Positions 45,231-55,578 of a stretch of DNA of 63,270 bases are shown in pieces (position 1 is the stretch's first letter; every line of letters begins with the position of its first letter). The DNA lies in contig NZ_MHXN01000031.1 in the NCBI RefSeq assembly GCF_001824475.1, positions 1 to 63,270 of the forward strand, written 5' to 3'. The position numbers and the translations under genes are program-made. Source of the DNA: Phenylobacterium sp. RIFCSPHIGHO2_01_FULL_69_31. GTDB lineage: Bacteria; Pseudomonadota; Alphaproteobacteria; Caulobacterales; Caulobacteraceae. Below the pieces are notes generated by a model, which was given only the letters and a program-made list of their open reading frames with translations, did not search any database and was not told the origin of the DNA.

Positions 45231-47462
45231 ATGTCCGCGTACAGGGGCGTTCGGATCGTCGATTTCAGCCAGGGCGTGGCGGGGCCGATGGCCGCCATGC
45301 TGCTGGGGGATCTCGAGGCAGAGGTGGTGAAGGTCGAGCCGCCCGGCGGCGACCGGATGGCGGGCCACCCCGGCTACCTCGCCTGGAACCGCAACAAGCA
45401 GGTGGTGACCCTGGACCTGGAGACGGGCGAGGGGCTGGCGGCGGCGAAGAGACTGGCGGCCGGGGCGGACGTGGCCCTGTTCGACGCCGCGCCGGGGCGG
45501 CTGGAGGCGCTGGGACTGGACGGGCCGACCCTGACGGCGGCGCATCCGCACCTGGTCCACGCCTGGATGCCGCCCTACGGGACCACGGGCGCCTGGAGCG
45601 ACCTGCCGGCGCACCACAGCCTGCTGGCCGGCCTGACGGGCGTGGCGTTTCGCCAAGGCGCCTGGAGCGATGCGCCTGTCCACCTGGTGATCCCCATCTG
45701 CTGGTACGCCCAGGCGGTGTTGGGGGCGGGCGCCATCGGGGCCGCGCTGTTCGAGCGTTCACGCAGCGGCCGCGGCCAGGCCCTGACGGTCAGCGGCCTG
45801 CATGGGTCGGCGCAAGCCGCGCCGCCGGCCCTGGTGCTGAGCGAGCCGCCACTGCCGCGAGGCACGCCGCCGGGGGCCAACCCGCGCTATCGGCTTTACC
45901 AGGGCTCGGACGGGGAATGGTTCTTCCTGGGCACCCTGTTCACCGGCTTCTACCGCAAGGCGTTCGAGGTCCTGGGGCTGGAGGACGCCTTCGAGGCCCT
46001 GGAGGCCGACATGCTGGCCGCCCGCGACCTCCTGGAGGGCATGTTCCTCACCCGTACCCGCGACGAATGGCTGGAGGCGCTCAGGGCCAACGACGTGCCG
46101 TGCGCGCCGGTGGGTTCCCGTGAGGCCTGGTTCGCCGGGGCAGCGGTGGCGGAGGGGGGCTTGCGGATCGTGCTTCCGCATCCGGAACTGGGCGAGGTGG
46201 CGATGCCGGGGCCGCCGGTGAAGTTCAGCGCGACGCCGGCCAGCGTCCGGGCCTTGCCCCAGACGGTCGCCGAACCTCCGGCCTGGCCCGGGAGGAGCGT
46301 CGGTCCGGCCCGCGCGGGACCCGCCGGCGGCCCGCTGGCGGGCGTGAAGGTGCTGAACCTGGGGACCGTGATCGCGGGCGCCTACGCCGGGACGATCCTG
46401 GCGCAGCTCGGCGCCGACGTGATCAAGATCGAGCCGCGGGAAGCCGACATGTTCCGCTCCGACGGCTCCCAGTTCCTCGCCTACAACCGCGGGACCCGGG
46501 GGCTGGGGCTGGACCTCAAGCGCCCGGAGGGCCGGGACCTGTTCCTGGAGCTTGCGCGCGGCGCGGACGTGGTGATCGACAACTACCGGCTGGGCGTGCG
46601 CGGGCGCCTCGGCATCGACTTTGCGGCGCTGAAGGCGGTGAACCCGCGGCTCATCTCCTGCTCGATCAACGCCTATGGCGAGACCGGGGCGCGGGCGGCC
46701 CTGCCGGGGTTCGACCCGCTGCTGCAGGCCGAGGGCGGGATGATGGCGGCCCAGGGCGGGGACGGCGATCCGATCCTTCACACCATCGCCGTGAACGATA
46801 TCGCGACGGCGGCGACAGTGGCCTCGGCGGTCGTCGCGGCGCTGAACGCGCGGGAGCGGACCGGGGAGGGCCAGGAGGTGCTGACCAGCCTGATGGCGCA
46901 GAGCCTGCTGTTTCAGTCGGGCGAGTTGGTGACCTACGACGGGCGGCCGCCGAACGACCTGGGCGGGGTCGATTGTCCGGGGGTGTCGGCGCTGCACCGC
47001 TACTATGCCTGCGCAGACGGTTGGATCGGCCTAGTCGCGGAGACTGCGGCAGAGGCGCAGGCCGTGGGCCGCGTCCTGGGCGTGGAGATCGGCGAGGCGC
47101 CGCTGGCCGAACCGCGGGACGGGGCGTTGGCCGAGCGGATCGCCGCGGCGCTGGCGGACTGGATCCGGGCCGAGGCCTTGGCGTCGCTGCGGAGCGCGGG
47201 CGTCGCGGCGGCGCCCGTCCTGCGCGGGGGCGAGGCGCTGGAGGACGATTTCCTGGCGCAGAACCGCTTCGTGGAGGGCTGGGACCATCCGCGCCTCGGG
47301 CCGATGGTCACGGCCACCGGCTATACGGAGTTCAGCCGCACGCCGGGCGGGTTCCGCCGCCCGACGCCGGACCTGGGCCAGCATTCCGCGGAGGTCTTGG
47401 CCGACTACGGGATCGCGCCGGAACGGATCGCCGCGCTGATCGCGGCGGGAGCCGTGTTCTAA
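45231..47462 (+). CDS. Fused double CaiB/BaiF-family CoA-transferase
   Basis: This 743-aa protein has two CaiB/BaiF (family III) CoA-transferase domains in one chain. Domain 1 covers about residues 1-340 (GVRIVDFSQGVAGPMAAMLL, VVKVEPPGGDRM) and domain 2 about 365-743 (GVKVLNLGTVIAGAYAGTIL, VIKIEPREADMF, SCSINAYGETG). Single-domain enzymes are about 400 aa and act as interlocked dimers, so the fusion may encode both halves. In domain 2, a catalytic-type Asp is plausible in the YNRGTRGLGLDLKRPEGRDL segment. The substrate is unknown; neighbouring methylmalonyl-CoA epimerase suggests acyl-CoA catabolism. Confidence 0.85.
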   Translation: MSAYRGVRIVDFSQGVAGPMAAMLLGDLEAEVVKVEPPGGDRMAGHPGYLAWNRNKQVVTLDLETGEGLAAAKRLAAGADVALFDAAPGRLEALGLDGPTLTAAHPHLVHAWMPPYGTTGAWSDLPAHHSLLAGLTGVAFRQGAWSDAPVHLVIPICWYAQAVLGAGAIGAALFERSRSGRGQALTVSGLHGSAQAAPPALVLSEPPLPRGTPPGANPRYRLYQGSDGEWFFLGTLFTGFYRKAFEVLGLEDAFEALEADMLAARDLLEGMFLTRTRDEWLEALRANDVPCAPVGSREAWFAGAAVAEGGLRIVLPHPELGEVAMPGPPVKFSATPASVRALPQTVAEPPAWPGRSVGPARAGPAGGPLAGVKVLNLGTVIAGAYAGTILAQLGADVIKIEPREADMFRSDGSQFLAYNRGTRGLGLDLKRPEGRDLFLELARGADVVIDNYRLGVRGRLGIDFAALKAVNPRLISCSINAYGETGARAALPGFDPLLQAEGGMMAAQGGDGDPILHTIAVNDIATAATVASAVVAALNARERTGEGQEVLTSLMAQSLLFQSGELVTYDGRPPNDLGGVDCPGVSALHRYYACADGWIGLVAETAAEAQAVGRVLGVEIGEAPLAEPRDGALAERIAAALADWIRAEALASLRSAGVAAAPVLRGGEALEDDFLAQNRFVEGWDHPRLGPMVTATGYTEFSRTPGGFRRPTPDLGQHSAEVLADYGIAPERIAALIAAGAVF

Positions 47463-47524
47463 GGCCGCACCTCGTGCCGCAACGTGATCTCGCGCGCAGG
47501 CCCGCACCGGCGTATAGGCGGGGC

Positions 47525-47947
47525 ATGATCGGGAAACTGAACCACGTGGGCGTCGCCACGCCCTCCATCGAGCAGTCGGTCGCCATGTACCGCGACATGC
47601 TGGGCGCCACGAAGATCGGCGAGAAGTTCGCCATGGAGGAGCAGGGCGTCTGGGTCTGTTTCGTCGACCTGCCCAACAGCCAGATCGAGCTGATCGAGCC
47701 CTATGGCGAGGCCTCGCCGCTGAAGAACTTCCTGGAGAAGAACCCGGCGGGCGGCCAGCACCACATCTGCTTCGAGGTCGAGAGCATCGAGGCGGCCCGC
47801 GACGACATGGTCGCCAAGGGCGCCACTGTGCTGAACGGCGGCAAGCCGCGGATCGGCGCCCACGGCACCCCGGTGATCTTCGTCCACCCGAAGAACATGG
47901 GCGGCGTGCTGGTGGAGCTGATGGAAACCCCGAAAGGCGCGCACTGA
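47525..47947 (+). CDS. mce: Methylmalonyl-CoA epimerase
   Basis: This 140-aa VOC-fold metalloenzyme interconverts the R and S forms of methylmalonyl-CoA in propionyl-CoA catabolism. It starts MIGKLNHVGVATPSIEQSVA, where the first metal His is in LNHVGV; the other ligands are in QHHICFEV and the final VELME. It is full length. The mutase and propionyl-CoA carboxylase are not in the window. It shares one base with the DUF1467 gene. Confidence 0.94.
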   Translation: MIGKLNHVGVATPSIEQSVAMYRDMLGATKIGEKFAMEEQGVWVCFVDLPNSQIELIEPYGEASPLKNFLEKNPAGGQHHICFEVESIEAARDDMVAKGATVLNGGKPRIGAHGTPVIFVHPKNMGGVLVELMETPKGAH

Positions 47948-48207
47948 TGGGCCCGTTCACGTCGGTCGCGATCTTCCTGACCATCTGGTGGACGGTGCTG
48001 TTCGCCGTGCTGCCCCTGGGCGTGACCAGCCACGCCGAGGCCGGGATCGACAAGGGCGACGGCGGCGATCCGGGCGCGCCGGTCGACCCCAAGCTGAAGA
48101 AGAAGTTCCTGACCACGACCGTCGTCGCGGTCGTGCTGTTCGCCATCGTCTGGCTGGTGATCGAGTTCGGCCTGATCACGCTGCCGGACCTGCCGAGCAC
48201 CTACTGA
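47947..48207 (+). CDS. DUF1467 family membrane protein
   Basis: This 86-aa protein has two transmembrane helices (FTSVAIFLTIWWTVLFAVLPL and TTVVAVVLFAIVWLVIEFGL) separated by a loop with GVTSHAEAG and DPGAPVDPKLKKKF. The WWTVLFAVLPLGV opening and PxDPxLKKK loop define DUF1467. From memory, it is often found between mce and proS in alphaproteobacteria. The function is unknown. Confidence 0.9.
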   Translation: MGPFTSVAIFLTIWWTVLFAVLPLGVTSHAEAGIDKGDGGDPGAPVDPKLKKKFLTTTVVAVVLFAIVWLVIEFGLITLPDLPSTY

Positions 48208-48295
48208 GGAACCGGAACGCCGCCTCATCGTTGCCAAGGTTCCAGCGGCAAGGCTATCAGGTCGCCTCCTGCTGACCTGAGAGCCCCAGATTCCG

Positions 48296-49612
48296 ATGCG
48301 CCTTTCGCGATACTTCATGCCGACCCTTCGCGAGGCGCCCGCCGACGCGCAGATCGTGTCGCACCAGCTGATGCTGCGCGCGGGCCTCATCCGCCAGGAG
48401 GCGGCCGGCATCTACGCCTGGCTGCCGCTGGGCCTGAAGGTGCTGAAGAAGATCGAGCAGGTGGTCCGCGAGGAGATGAACCGCGCCGGCGCGGTCGAGA
48501 TCCTGATGCCGACCCTGCAGCTCGCCGACCTTTGGCGCGAGAGCGGCCGCTACGAGGCCTATGGCGACGAGATGCTGCGCATCAAGGACCGCCACGAGCG
48601 GGACCTGCTGTACGGGCCCACGGCGGAGGAGGTCGTGACCGATATATTCCGCAGTTACATCAAGTCCTACAAGGACTTGCCGAAAAATCTTTACAACATC
48701 CAGTGGAAGTTCCGCGACGAGCGTCGGCCCCGGTTCGGGGTGATGCGCGGCCGCGAATTCCTGATGAAGGACGCCTATAGCTTCGACATCGACGAGGCGG
48801 CGGCGCGCCGGTCATACAACCGGATGTTCCTGGCCTATCTCAACGTCTATGCGCGGCTGGGGCTCAAGGCGATCCCCGTGCGGGCCGACACCGGCCCGAT
48901 CGGCGGCGACCTCTCCCACGAGTTCATCATCCTGGCCGAGACCGGCGAGAGCGAGGTGTTCGCGCACCGCGACCTGGTCGAGATGGGCGCGCCCGGGCCA
49001 GACATCGACTGGGAGGGCGACCTGCAGCCGCTGGTCGACAAGCGGACCCAGCTCTACGCCGCCTCGGACGAGATGCACGATGCGGCCGCCTACGAGGCCC
49101 TGCCCGAAGACAAGCGGATGACCGCCCGCGGCATCGAGGTGGGTCACATCTTCTATTTCGGCACGAAGTACTCCGCGCCGATGAAGGCCAACGTCACGGG
49201 CCCGGACGGCAAGGACACGCCGGTGCAGATGGGCTCGTACGGCGTGGGCGTGTCGCGCCTGGTGGGCGGGATCATCGAGGCCAGCCACGATGACGCCGGC
49301 ATCATCTGGCCCGACGCCGTCGCGCCCTTCGGGGCGGCGGTGCTGAACCTGCGCGTCGGCGACGCCGGCTGCGACGCGGTGTGCGAGCAGGCCTACAAGG
49401 CACTGAGCGAAGCCGGCCTCGACCCGCTGTACGACGACCGCGACGACCGGCCGGGCGCCAAGTTCGCGGCCACCGACCTCGTGGGCATCCCCTGGCAACT
49501 GATCGTCGGGCCCAAGGGCGTGGCGGATGGCGTCGTGGAGCTGAAGCGCCGGGCCGGCGGGGAGCGCCAGACCCTGCCGCTGGATGCGGCGCTCAAGGTC
49601 ATCACTGGATGA
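48296..49612 (+). CDS. proS: Prolyl-tRNA synthetase (short type)
   Basis: This 438-aa class II aminoacyl-tRNA synthetase charges tRNA-Pro. Motif 1 region strings are [20 protein letters not shown]; motif 2 is [29 protein letters not shown] and motif 3 is [12 protein letters not shown]. The internal editing domain present in the about 570-aa E. coli enzyme is absent, which is normal for alphaproteobacteria; separate editing proteins usually compensate. It overlaps the next gene by four bases. Confidence 0.96.
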   Translation: MRLSRYFMPTLREAPADAQIVSHQLMLRAGLIRQEAAGIYAWLPLGLKVLKKIEQVVREEMNRAGAVEILMPTLQLADLWRESGRYEAYGDEMLRIKDRHERDLLYGPTAEEVVTDIFRSYIKSYKDLPKNLYNIQWKFRDERRPRFGVMRGREFLMKDAYSFDIDEAAARRSYNRMFLAYLNVYARLGLKAIPVRADTGPIGGDLSHEFIILAETGESEVFAHRDLVEMGAPGPDIDWEGDLQPLVDKRTQLYAASDEMHDAAAYEALPEDKRMTARGIEVGHIFYFGTKYSAPMKANVTGPDGKDTPVQMGSYGVGVSRLVGGIIEASHDDAGIIWPDAVAPFGAAVLNLRVGDAGCDAVCEQAYKALSEAGLDPLYDDRDDRPGAKFAATDLVGIPWQLIVGPKGVADGVVELKRRAGGERQTLPLDAALKVITG

Positions 49613-50904
49613 ACCAACCCTCCGCCGTCACGGGCGGCCGCGCCGCCCCGTTCGGCCTTTGGGAGCGCATGCTCGCCGGCCGCTACCTGCGGGCCAAGCG
49701 GCATCAGGGCGGCGTGGCGCTGATCTCGATCATCTCCTTCGTCGGCATCATGCTGGCGGTGGCGACGCTGATCATCGTCATGTCGGTGATGAACGGATTC
49801 CGCAGCGAGCTGCTGGGCCGGATCCTGGGCTTCCAGGGCCACGTGTTCGTGACCGGCGGCGTGCTGGACGGCGCCGAGCGCGACCGGGCGGCGGCGGCGA
49901 TCCTCAAGGTGCCGGGTGTCACCCAGGCGGCGCCGATCATCGAGGCCCAGGCCATCGCCATCGGGCCCAGCCAGATCACCGGCGCCCTGGTGCGGGGGAT
50001 CGGGCCGAAGGACCTGCGCGAGACGACGCTGGTCTCGGGCAACATCACCCAGGGTTCGCTGAAGGGCTTCGGCGAGGGGGAATACGGCGGCGACGTGATC
50101 GTGCTGGGCGAGCGGCTGGCGCAGCAGCTGGGCGTGCGGCCGGGCGACGCGGTGACCCTGATCTCGCCGGCGGGCGGCGCCACCGCCTTCGGCGGCACCC
50201 CGCTGCAGAAGCCCTACACGGTGGGCGCCACGTTCAGCGTGGGAATGAGCCAGTACGACCAGGCCTACATCTACATGCCGCTGGCCCAGGCCCAGCTGTT
50301 CTTTGGCCGGGAGGACACGGCGGACGCCATCGAGGTGCGGGTGAGCAACCCCGACCAGGCTGCGAAGCTGAAGGGGCCGATCGCAAAGGCGGTCGGGCCT
50401 GCGGCGATCGTCAATGACTGGACGCAGCGCGACAGCTCGTTCTGGGGCGCGCTGAAGGTCGAGCGCAACGTGATGCGGCTGATCCTGATGCTGCTGGTGG
50501 CCATCGCGGCCATGAACATCATCTCGGGCCTCGTCATGCTGGTGAAGAACAAGGGCCGGGACATCGCCATCCTGCGGACCATGGGGGCGGGGCAGGGGTC
50601 CATCCTGCGCATCTTCTTCATGGCCGGGGCCGGGGTCGGCGCCCTGGGCACGGCGGCGGGCCTGATCATCGGGGTGCTGTTCTGCGCCTACATCGGGCCG
50701 ATCCAGGGCTTCGTGGAATATGTCACCGGCCAGGCGGTGTTCGCCTCGGACGTCTATTACCTGTCGCGCATCCCGGCCAAGGTGGACTGGGCCGAGGTGG
50801 CCCTGATCGTCTCCTGGTCGCTGGGCATGAGCTTCCTGGCCACCCTGCCGCCCTCGTGGCGGGCCTCGCGCCTCGATCCGGTAGAGGCGCTGCGCTATGA
50901 GTGA
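49609..50904 (+). CDS. lolC: Lipoprotein-releasing ABC transporter permease (LolC/LolE family)
   Basis: This 431-aa inner-membrane permease extracts outer-membrane lipoproteins and passes them to LolA. One helix is near the N-terminus ([21 protein letters not shown]), then a large periplasmic domain (about residues 65-290), then three helices. It has the family strings [24 protein letters not shown] and [15 protein letters not shown], ending PVEALRYE. Alphaproteobacteria usually have a single hybrid permease (LolF) acting as homodimer, consistent with only one here. It overlaps lolD by 8 bases. Confidence 0.92.
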   Translation: MNQPSAVTGGRAAPFGLWERMLAGRYLRAKRHQGGVALISIISFVGIMLAVATLIIVMSVMNGFRSELLGRILGFQGHVFVTGGVLDGAERDRAAAAILKVPGVTQAAPIIEAQAIAIGPSQITGALVRGIGPKDLRETTLVSGNITQGSLKGFGEGEYGGDVIVLGERLAQQLGVRPGDAVTLISPAGGATAFGGTPLQKPYTVGATFSVGMSQYDQAYIYMPLAQAQLFFGREDTADAIEVRVSNPDQAAKLKGPIAKAVGPAAIVNDWTQRDSSFWGALKVERNVMRLILMLLVAIAAMNIISGLVMLVKNKGRDIAILRTMGAGQGSILRIFFMAGAGVGALGTAAGLIIGVLFCAYIGPIQGFVEYVTGQAVFASDVYYLSRIPAKVDWAEVALIVSWSLGMSFLATLPPSWRASRLDPVEALRYE

Positions 50905-51583
50905 GCCCGTGCTGTCCATCCGCGGGCTGGAGCGGACGTACGTGACCGCCGCGGGCGCGCTGACCGTGCTGCGCGGGGTGGACCTGGACGTGCGGCCCGG
51001 AGAGATCGTCGGGCTGATCGGGCCGTCGGGCTCGGGCAAGTCCAGCCTGCTGCACGCGGCAGGCCTGCTGGAACATCCCAACGCCGGCAAGATCTCGATC
51101 CAGGGCGTCGACTGCTCGAACCTGGGCGAGCGGGAGCGCACGCGGGTGCGCCTGGCGACCATCGGCTTCGTCTACCAGTTCCACCACCTGCTGCCGGAGT
51201 TCTCGGCGCTGGACAACGTGGCCCTGCCGATGATGATCGCCGGCGTCGACCGGAGGATCGCCGGCGAGCGGGCGACGAAGCTTCTGGCGGACCTGGGCCT
51301 GAAGGACCGGGTGCATCACCAGCCGGCGCAGCTGTCGGGCGGGGAGCAGCAACGCGTGGCGATCGCCCGGGCCCTGGCCAATTCGCCCCGGCTGCTGCTG
51401 GCGGACGAGCCCACGGGCAACCTGGATCCGACGACCTCGGGCGCGGTATTCGAGAACCTCTATGCCTTGGCCAGGAGCCAGGGGGTGGCCGCCGTGGTCG
51501 CCACCCACAATCTGGAGCTCGCCAGCCACATGGACCGCGTGTTCGCGCTGAAGGACGGCCACCTGGAAGAGCAGGCGCGCTGA
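50897..51583 (+). CDS. lolD: Lipoprotein-releasing ABC transporter ATPase
   Basis: This 228-aa ATPase powers lipoprotein release with the overlapping permease gene. Walker A is GPSGSGKSS (K48), the LolD-type Q-loop string is [17 protein letters not shown], the ABC signature is [15 protein letters not shown] at about residue 146, Walker B is [12 protein letters not shown] and the switch His is in ATHNLELA. It is full length. Confidence 0.95.
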   Translation: MSEPVLSIRGLERTYVTAAGALTVLRGVDLDVRPGEIVGLIGPSGSGKSSLLHAAGLLEHPNAGKISIQGVDCSNLGERERTRVRLATIGFVYQFHHLLPEFSALDNVALPMMIAGVDRRIAGERATKLLADLGLKDRVHHQPAQLSGGEQQRVAIARALANSPRLLLADEPTGNLDPTTSGAVFENLYALARSQGVAAVVATHNLELASHMDRVFALKDGHLEEQAR

Positions 51584-51591
51584 CGGGCCCC

Positions 51592-52551
51592 ATGCGCCTG
51601 ATCGTCGATACCGACACCGCCGGCGACGATGTGTTCTCGCTGATGATCGCCCTGACGCGGCCGGGCGTCAGCGTGGAGGCCATCACCATCGCCCACGGCA
51701 ACGTCGGCTTCGCCCAGCACGCGGAGAACGCCCTGGCGACGCTGGAGGCGTGCGGGCGGGGCGGGGAGGTTCCGGTCTATCTGGGGGCGGCGCGGCCGCT
51801 GAGCCGGACGCCGCTGGCGGCGAGCTATGTGTTCGGGGCCGACGGGATGAGCGACAGCGGCTTTCCGCGCGCCGCCCAGCGGCCCGCGCCGGGTGAGGCG
51901 GCGGACCAGATCGTCCGGCGGATCATGGCGGAGCCTGGCGAGATCACCCTGCTGGCCCAGGCGCCGCTGACCAACCTGGCGCTGGCGGTGATGATGGAGC
52001 CCCGGATCGCGCAGGCCTGCCGCCATCTCTGGATCATGGGCGGGACGGACAACGGGGTCGGCAACGTGACCCCGGCGGCCGAGTACAACCTCTATGTGGA
52101 CCCGGAGGCGGCGAAGATCGTGCTGGGGGCCGGGTTCGACGTCTCGATCGTCACCTGGACCGAGACCCTGCGCGATGGCCTGCTGACCCTGGACCAGCTC
52201 GGCGAACTGGCGGCGCTGGAGACGCCGCGGTCGCGGTTCTTCATGGCGGTGAACCGCGCCTCGCTGGCCTTCGCGCAGAAGACGCAAGGGCTGGGCGGCA
52301 GCCTGCATCCCGACGCCCTGACCTGCGCGCTCGCGCTGGACGAAGCGCTGATCCTGGACGCCGAAATGTGCGCCGTGGACGTGGAAACCAAGGGCGAGCT
52401 GACCCGCGGCTACCTCAGCGTCTCGCACCCGATCCTGCCCGACGCCGAGCTCGCCGACCCCGATCTGCCGGGCAAGCCCCCGAACGCCCGGGTGATCAAG
52501 TCTGCCGACCGGGCGGGCTTCTTCGCGGCGATGAAGGCGGCCTTGGTCTAG
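51592..52551 (+). CDS. Nucleoside hydrolase (IunH/RihA-type)
   Basis: This 319-aa enzyme hydrolyses the N-glycosidic bond of ribonucleosides for base salvage. The calcium-binding opening is IVDTDTAGDD, a variant of DTDPGxDD. The other landmarks are ITLLAQAPLTNLALA and WIMGGTDN, followed by PAAEYNLYVDPEAAKIVL. The base specificity is not predictable. It starts 8 bases after lolD on the same strand but is functionally unrelated to it. Confidence 0.88.
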   Translation: MRLIVDTDTAGDDVFSLMIALTRPGVSVEAITIAHGNVGFAQHAENALATLEACGRGGEVPVYLGAARPLSRTPLAASYVFGADGMSDSGFPRAAQRPAPGEAADQIVRRIMAEPGEITLLAQAPLTNLALAVMMEPRIAQACRHLWIMGGTDNGVGNVTPAAEYNLYVDPEAAKIVLGAGFDVSIVTWTETLRDGLLTLDQLGELAALETPRSRFFMAVNRASLAFAQKTQGLGGSLHPDALTCALALDEALILDAEMCAVDVETKGELTRGYLSVSHPILPDAELADPDLPGKPPNARVIKSADRAGFFAAMKAALV

Positions 52552-52577
52552 GACGCGGACCACCCGGGGCTGGTGGC

Positions 52578-52606
52578 TTGATTTTTCGCCGCTTTCCCCC
52601 TACATG
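52578..52606 (+). promoter_or_regulatory. Possible rpsB promoter with structured leader
   Basis: A TTGATT hexamer (52578-52583) and TACATG (52601-52606) are 17 bases apart, matching a weak sigma-70-type promoter. The following leader of about 120 nt contains a CCTC-TTCG-GAGG tetraloop hairpin (52677-52688 region) and GC-rich pairing segments before the S2 start. Ribosomal S2 genes are commonly autoregulated through such leaders; that function here is inferred. Confidence 0.35.
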
Positions 52607-52731
52607 CGCCGCTCCAATCCACACGCAGGTGTTCGGCTTGGCCGGGGAGACATCCCGTCCTAGTCCGTTCCGGTCCTCTTCGGAGGGTTTGCCTGCGGCG
52701 GTCCAACCGGAAGAAAGACGAGACACAGACT

Positions 52732-53607
52732 ATGGCTCTGCCTGAATTCTCCATGCGCCAGCTCCTGGAAGCCGGCGCCCACTTCGGCCACCAGACGCAC
52801 CGCTGGAACCCGAAGATGGACAAGTACATCTTCGGCTCGCGCTCCAACATCCACATCATCGACCTGTCGCAGTCGATCCCGCTGCTGCACCAAGCGCTGG
52901 TGAAGGTGCGCGAAGTCGCCGCCGGCGGCGGCCGCATCCTGTTCGTGGGCACCAAGCGCCAGGCGTCGGAGCCGATCGCCACGGCCGCGCGCCGCTGCGC
53001 CCAGTACTATGTGAACCACCGCTGGCTGGGCGGCACGCTCACCAACTGGCGCACCGTGTCGGGCTCGATCGCGCGCCTGCGCGAAGTCGACAGCCTGGTG
53101 GCCGGCGAAGGCCAGGGCCGTTCCAAGAAGGAACTGCTGCAGCTGACGCGCGAGCGCGACAAGCTGGAGCTGTCGCTCGGCGGCATCAAGGACATGGGCG
53201 GCATCCCCGACCTGATGTTCGTGATCGACACCAACAAGGAAGCGATCGCGATCCAGGAAGCCCGGAAGCTGAACATCCCGGTCATCGCCATCCTGGACAC
53301 CAACTCGAACCCGGACGGGATCACCTATCCGATCCCCGGCAACGACGACGCCGCCCGTGCGATCCAGCTGTACTGCGACCTGCTGGCCGACGCCGTCCTG
53401 GACGGCCTGGCCGCTGGCCAGTCGGCGGCGGGCGTCGACCTGGGCGCTTCGGAGGCTCCCATCGAGCCGACCCTGGCGCGTGAGCTGACGCCGGAAGCTG
53501 TGGCCGAGCCCGAGGTCACCGCGCCCGAAGCTGCGGCCCTCGAAGCCGAGATGACCGGCGCCGAAGCTCCCGCGGCGGATGCGGCGAGCGAAGAACAGGC
53601 CGGCTGA
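52732..53607 (+). CDS. rpsB: 30S ribosomal protein S2
   Basis: This 291-aa protein bridges the body and head of the 30S subunit and is needed to recruit S1. It has the standard opening [48 protein letters not shown] and [19 protein letters not shown]-terminal extension of about 50 residues, rich in Ala, Glu and Pro ([20 protein letters not shown]), goes beyond the E. coli form (241 aa), as in many alphaproteobacteria. It begins the cluster continuing with tsf. Confidence 0.97.
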   Translation: MALPEFSMRQLLEAGAHFGHQTHRWNPKMDKYIFGSRSNIHIIDLSQSIPLLHQALVKVREVAAGGGRILFVGTKRQASEPIATAARRCAQYYVNHRWLGGTLTNWRTVSGSIARLREVDSLVAGEGQGRSKKELLQLTRERDKLELSLGGIKDMGGIPDLMFVIDTNKEAIAIQEARKLNIPVIAILDTNSNPDGITYPIPGNDDAARAIQLYCDLLADAVLDGLAAGQSAAGVDLGASEAPIEPTLARELTPEAVAEPEVTAPEAAALEAEMTGAEAPAADAASEEQAG

Positions 53608-53653
53608 GCGCCCCGAGCCGTTTCACTCGTGAAAAGGCTCTGATCTGAAGCTT

Positions 53654-53704
53654 TAGAGAGTGATGGCCGCCAAAACCGCTCACACTTTTGGCTATCACTC
53701 TCTA
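53654..53704. repeat. Inverted repeat (hairpin) between rpsB and tsf
   Basis: Perfect 11-base arms TAGAGAGTGAT and ATCACTCTCTA enclose inner complementary CCAAAA/TTTTGG segments, giving a long imperfect hairpin. It has no poly-T tail, so it may attenuate rather than terminate transcription between rpsB and tsf. Its central AAAACCGCTCACACTTTT resembles dispersed alphaproteobacterial intergenic repeats as I remember them. Confidence 0.6.
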
Positions 53705-53789
53705 GGGCGCTGAGCTGTCACAAAACCCTGACGGCGGGCCCTCACATGGGGGTCCGTCGTGATTCAACGAGACCTATAAGGAGCTGACC

Positions 53790-54725
53790 ATGGCGGAAAT
53801 CACCGCTGCGCTGGTCAAGGACCTGCGCGAAAAATCCGGCGCCGGCATGATGGACTGCAAGAAGGCCCTGACGGAGAACGGCGGCGACGTCGAAGCTTCC
53901 ATGGACTGGCTGCGGACCAAGGGCCTAGCCAAGGCGGCCAAGAAGGCCGACCGCGCCGCCGCCGAGGGCCTGGTGGCCGGCAAGATCGCGGCCGACGGCA
54001 AGACCGGCGTGCTGGTCGAGTTCAACGCCGAGACCGACTTCGTCGCCAAGAACGACGGCTTCCAGAACGCCGCCCGCGAATTCGCGGACGTGGCGCTGGC
54101 GACCGACGGCGACGTGGAAGCCATCCGCGCCGCCAAGACCTCGAAGGGCGAAGTCGTCCAGGACGCGATCACCAACCTGATCGCAACCATCGGCGAGAAC
54201 ATGCAGCTGCGCCGCTCGGCCAAGCTGTCGGTCTCGCAGGGCGCCGTGTCGCTCTACCTGCACAACGCGCAGGGCGAAGGCGTGGCGCGCATGGGCGTGC
54301 TGGTGGCGATGGAAGGCGGCGGCGACGTGGCCAAGCTGCAGGACGTCGGGCGCAAGATCGCCATGCACGTGGCGGCCACCGCGCCGCTCGCGCTGTCGAC
54401 GGACGAGCTCGATCCCGAGGTCGTGGCCAAGGAGCGCGAGATCCAGACGCAGACGGCGATGGAATCGGGCAAGCCCCGCGAGATCGCCGAGAAGATGGTC
54501 GAGGGCCGGATCCGCAAGTGGCAGGAAGAAGTGGTGCTGCTGAAGCAACCCTTCGTCATGAACCCGGACCAGACCATCGAGCAGCTGGTCGCCGAGACCG
54601 CCAAGGAAACCGGCGCGCCGGCGGCCCTGAAGGCCTTCGTGCGCTTCGCCCTCGGCGAAGGCGTCGAGAAGGCCCCGGAAGGCGACTTCGCCGCCGAAGT
54701 GGCGTCGATGACCGGCAAGGCCTAA
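53790..54725 (+). CDS. tsf: Elongation factor Ts
   Basis: This 311-aa nucleotide-exchange factor recharges EF-Tu. The N-terminal UBA-like part ends in [19 protein letters not shown], followed by the [11 protein letters not shown] core contact with EF-Tu, [10 protein letters not shown] and the second half [15 protein letters not shown]. It is full length. AAGGAG precedes the start. It is followed by a terminator-like hairpin before pyrH. Confidence 0.97.
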   Translation: MAEITAALVKDLREKSGAGMMDCKKALTENGGDVEASMDWLRTKGLAKAAKKADRAAAEGLVAGKIAADGKTGVLVEFNAETDFVAKNDGFQNAAREFADVALATDGDVEAIRAAKTSKGEVVQDAITNLIATIGENMQLRRSAKLSVSQGAVSLYLHNAQGEGVARMGVLVAMEGGGDVAKLQDVGRKIAMHVAATAPLALSTDELDPEVVAKEREIQTQTAMESGKPREIAEKMVEGRIRKWQEEVVLLKQPFVMNPDQTIEQLVAETAKETGAPAALKAFVRFALGEGVEKAPEGDFAAEVASMTGKA

Positions 54726-54745
54726 GACCTACCGACTGACTCCCA

Positions 54746-54781
54746 GGGGCGCGGCGCGTTAGACGCACCGCGCCCTTGTTG
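54746..54781 (+). terminator. Rho-independent terminator after tsf
   Basis: A 12-bp GC-rich stem (GGGCGCGG...CCGCGCCC, one mismatch) with a TTAGA loop is followed by TTGTTGT. The T-run is interrupted, so termination may be partial. It lies 20 bases past the tsf stop and 34 bases before pyrH. Confidence 0.65.
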
Positions 54782-54814
54782 TATGTTCTCCCAGCTGCTC
54801 AGGATAATCGACTC

Positions 54815-55531
54815 ATGGCCGACGCCCCCCGCTACAAGCGCATCCTCCTGAAGCTCTCGGGCGAGGCGGGTGTCGGCGGCGACGGCTTCGGGATCGATCC
54901 CAAGACCCTGGGCGCTGTCTGCGAGGAGATCGCCCAGGTCGTGAAGGCCGGCGTGCAGGTCTGCGTGGTCGTGGGCGGGGGCAACATCTTCCGCGGCGCG
55001 GCCCTGGCCGAGGCGGGCATGGAACGCGCCAGCGCCGACTACATGGGCATGCTGGCGACGGTGATGAACGCCCTGGCCCTGCAGGCCTCGCTGGAGAAGC
55101 TGGGCGTCTATACGCGCGTGCAGTCGGCCATTCCGATGGAAGCGGTGTGCGAGCCCTACATCCGCCGCCGGGCGCTGCGGCACCTGGAAAAGGGACGGGT
55201 GGTGATCTTCGCCGCCGGTGTAGGCGCGCCGTTCTTCACCACCGATTCGGGCGCGGCGCTGCGCGCGGCCGAGATGGGCTGCGAGGCGCTGTTCAAGGGC
55301 ACCAGCGTCGACGGCGTCTACACCGCCGACCCGAAGAAGGACGCCGGAGCCAAGCGCTACGAGACCCTGAGCTATCACGACGTCCTGGCCAACAACCTCA
55401 AGGTCATGGACGCCTCCGCGGTCAGCCTGATGCGCGAGAACCATATCCCGATCGTGGTGTTCAACATCCGCGAGCGGGGCAACCTCCTGAAGGTCCTCAA
55501 CGGCGAAGGCGTCTTCACGACCATCGCCTAG
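54815..55531 (+). CDS. pyrH: UMP kinase
   Basis: This 238-aa bacterial-type UMP kinase (amino acid kinase fold) makes UDP for pyrimidine nucleotides. The motifs are [21 protein letters not shown], the allosteric GTP-site region, [15 protein letters not shown] and the ATP site [19 protein letters not shown] 54815 begins with the family's conserved core. It lies between tsf and frr as is typical. Confidence 0.96.
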   Translation: MADAPRYKRILLKLSGEAGVGGDGFGIDPKTLGAVCEEIAQVVKAGVQVCVVVGGGNIFRGAALAEAGMERASADYMGMLATVMNALALQASLEKLGVYTRVQSAIPMEAVCEPYIRRRALRHLEKGRVVIFAAGVGAPFFTTDSGAALRAAEMGCEALFKGTSVDGVYTADPKKDAGAKRYETLSYHDVLANNLKVMDASAVSLMRENHIPIVVFNIRERGNLLKVLNGEGVFTTIA

Positions 55532-55578
55532 CCGCTAAACTCGGCCCCCAAAGACATTCCCGAGACGGAGACGCCGCC

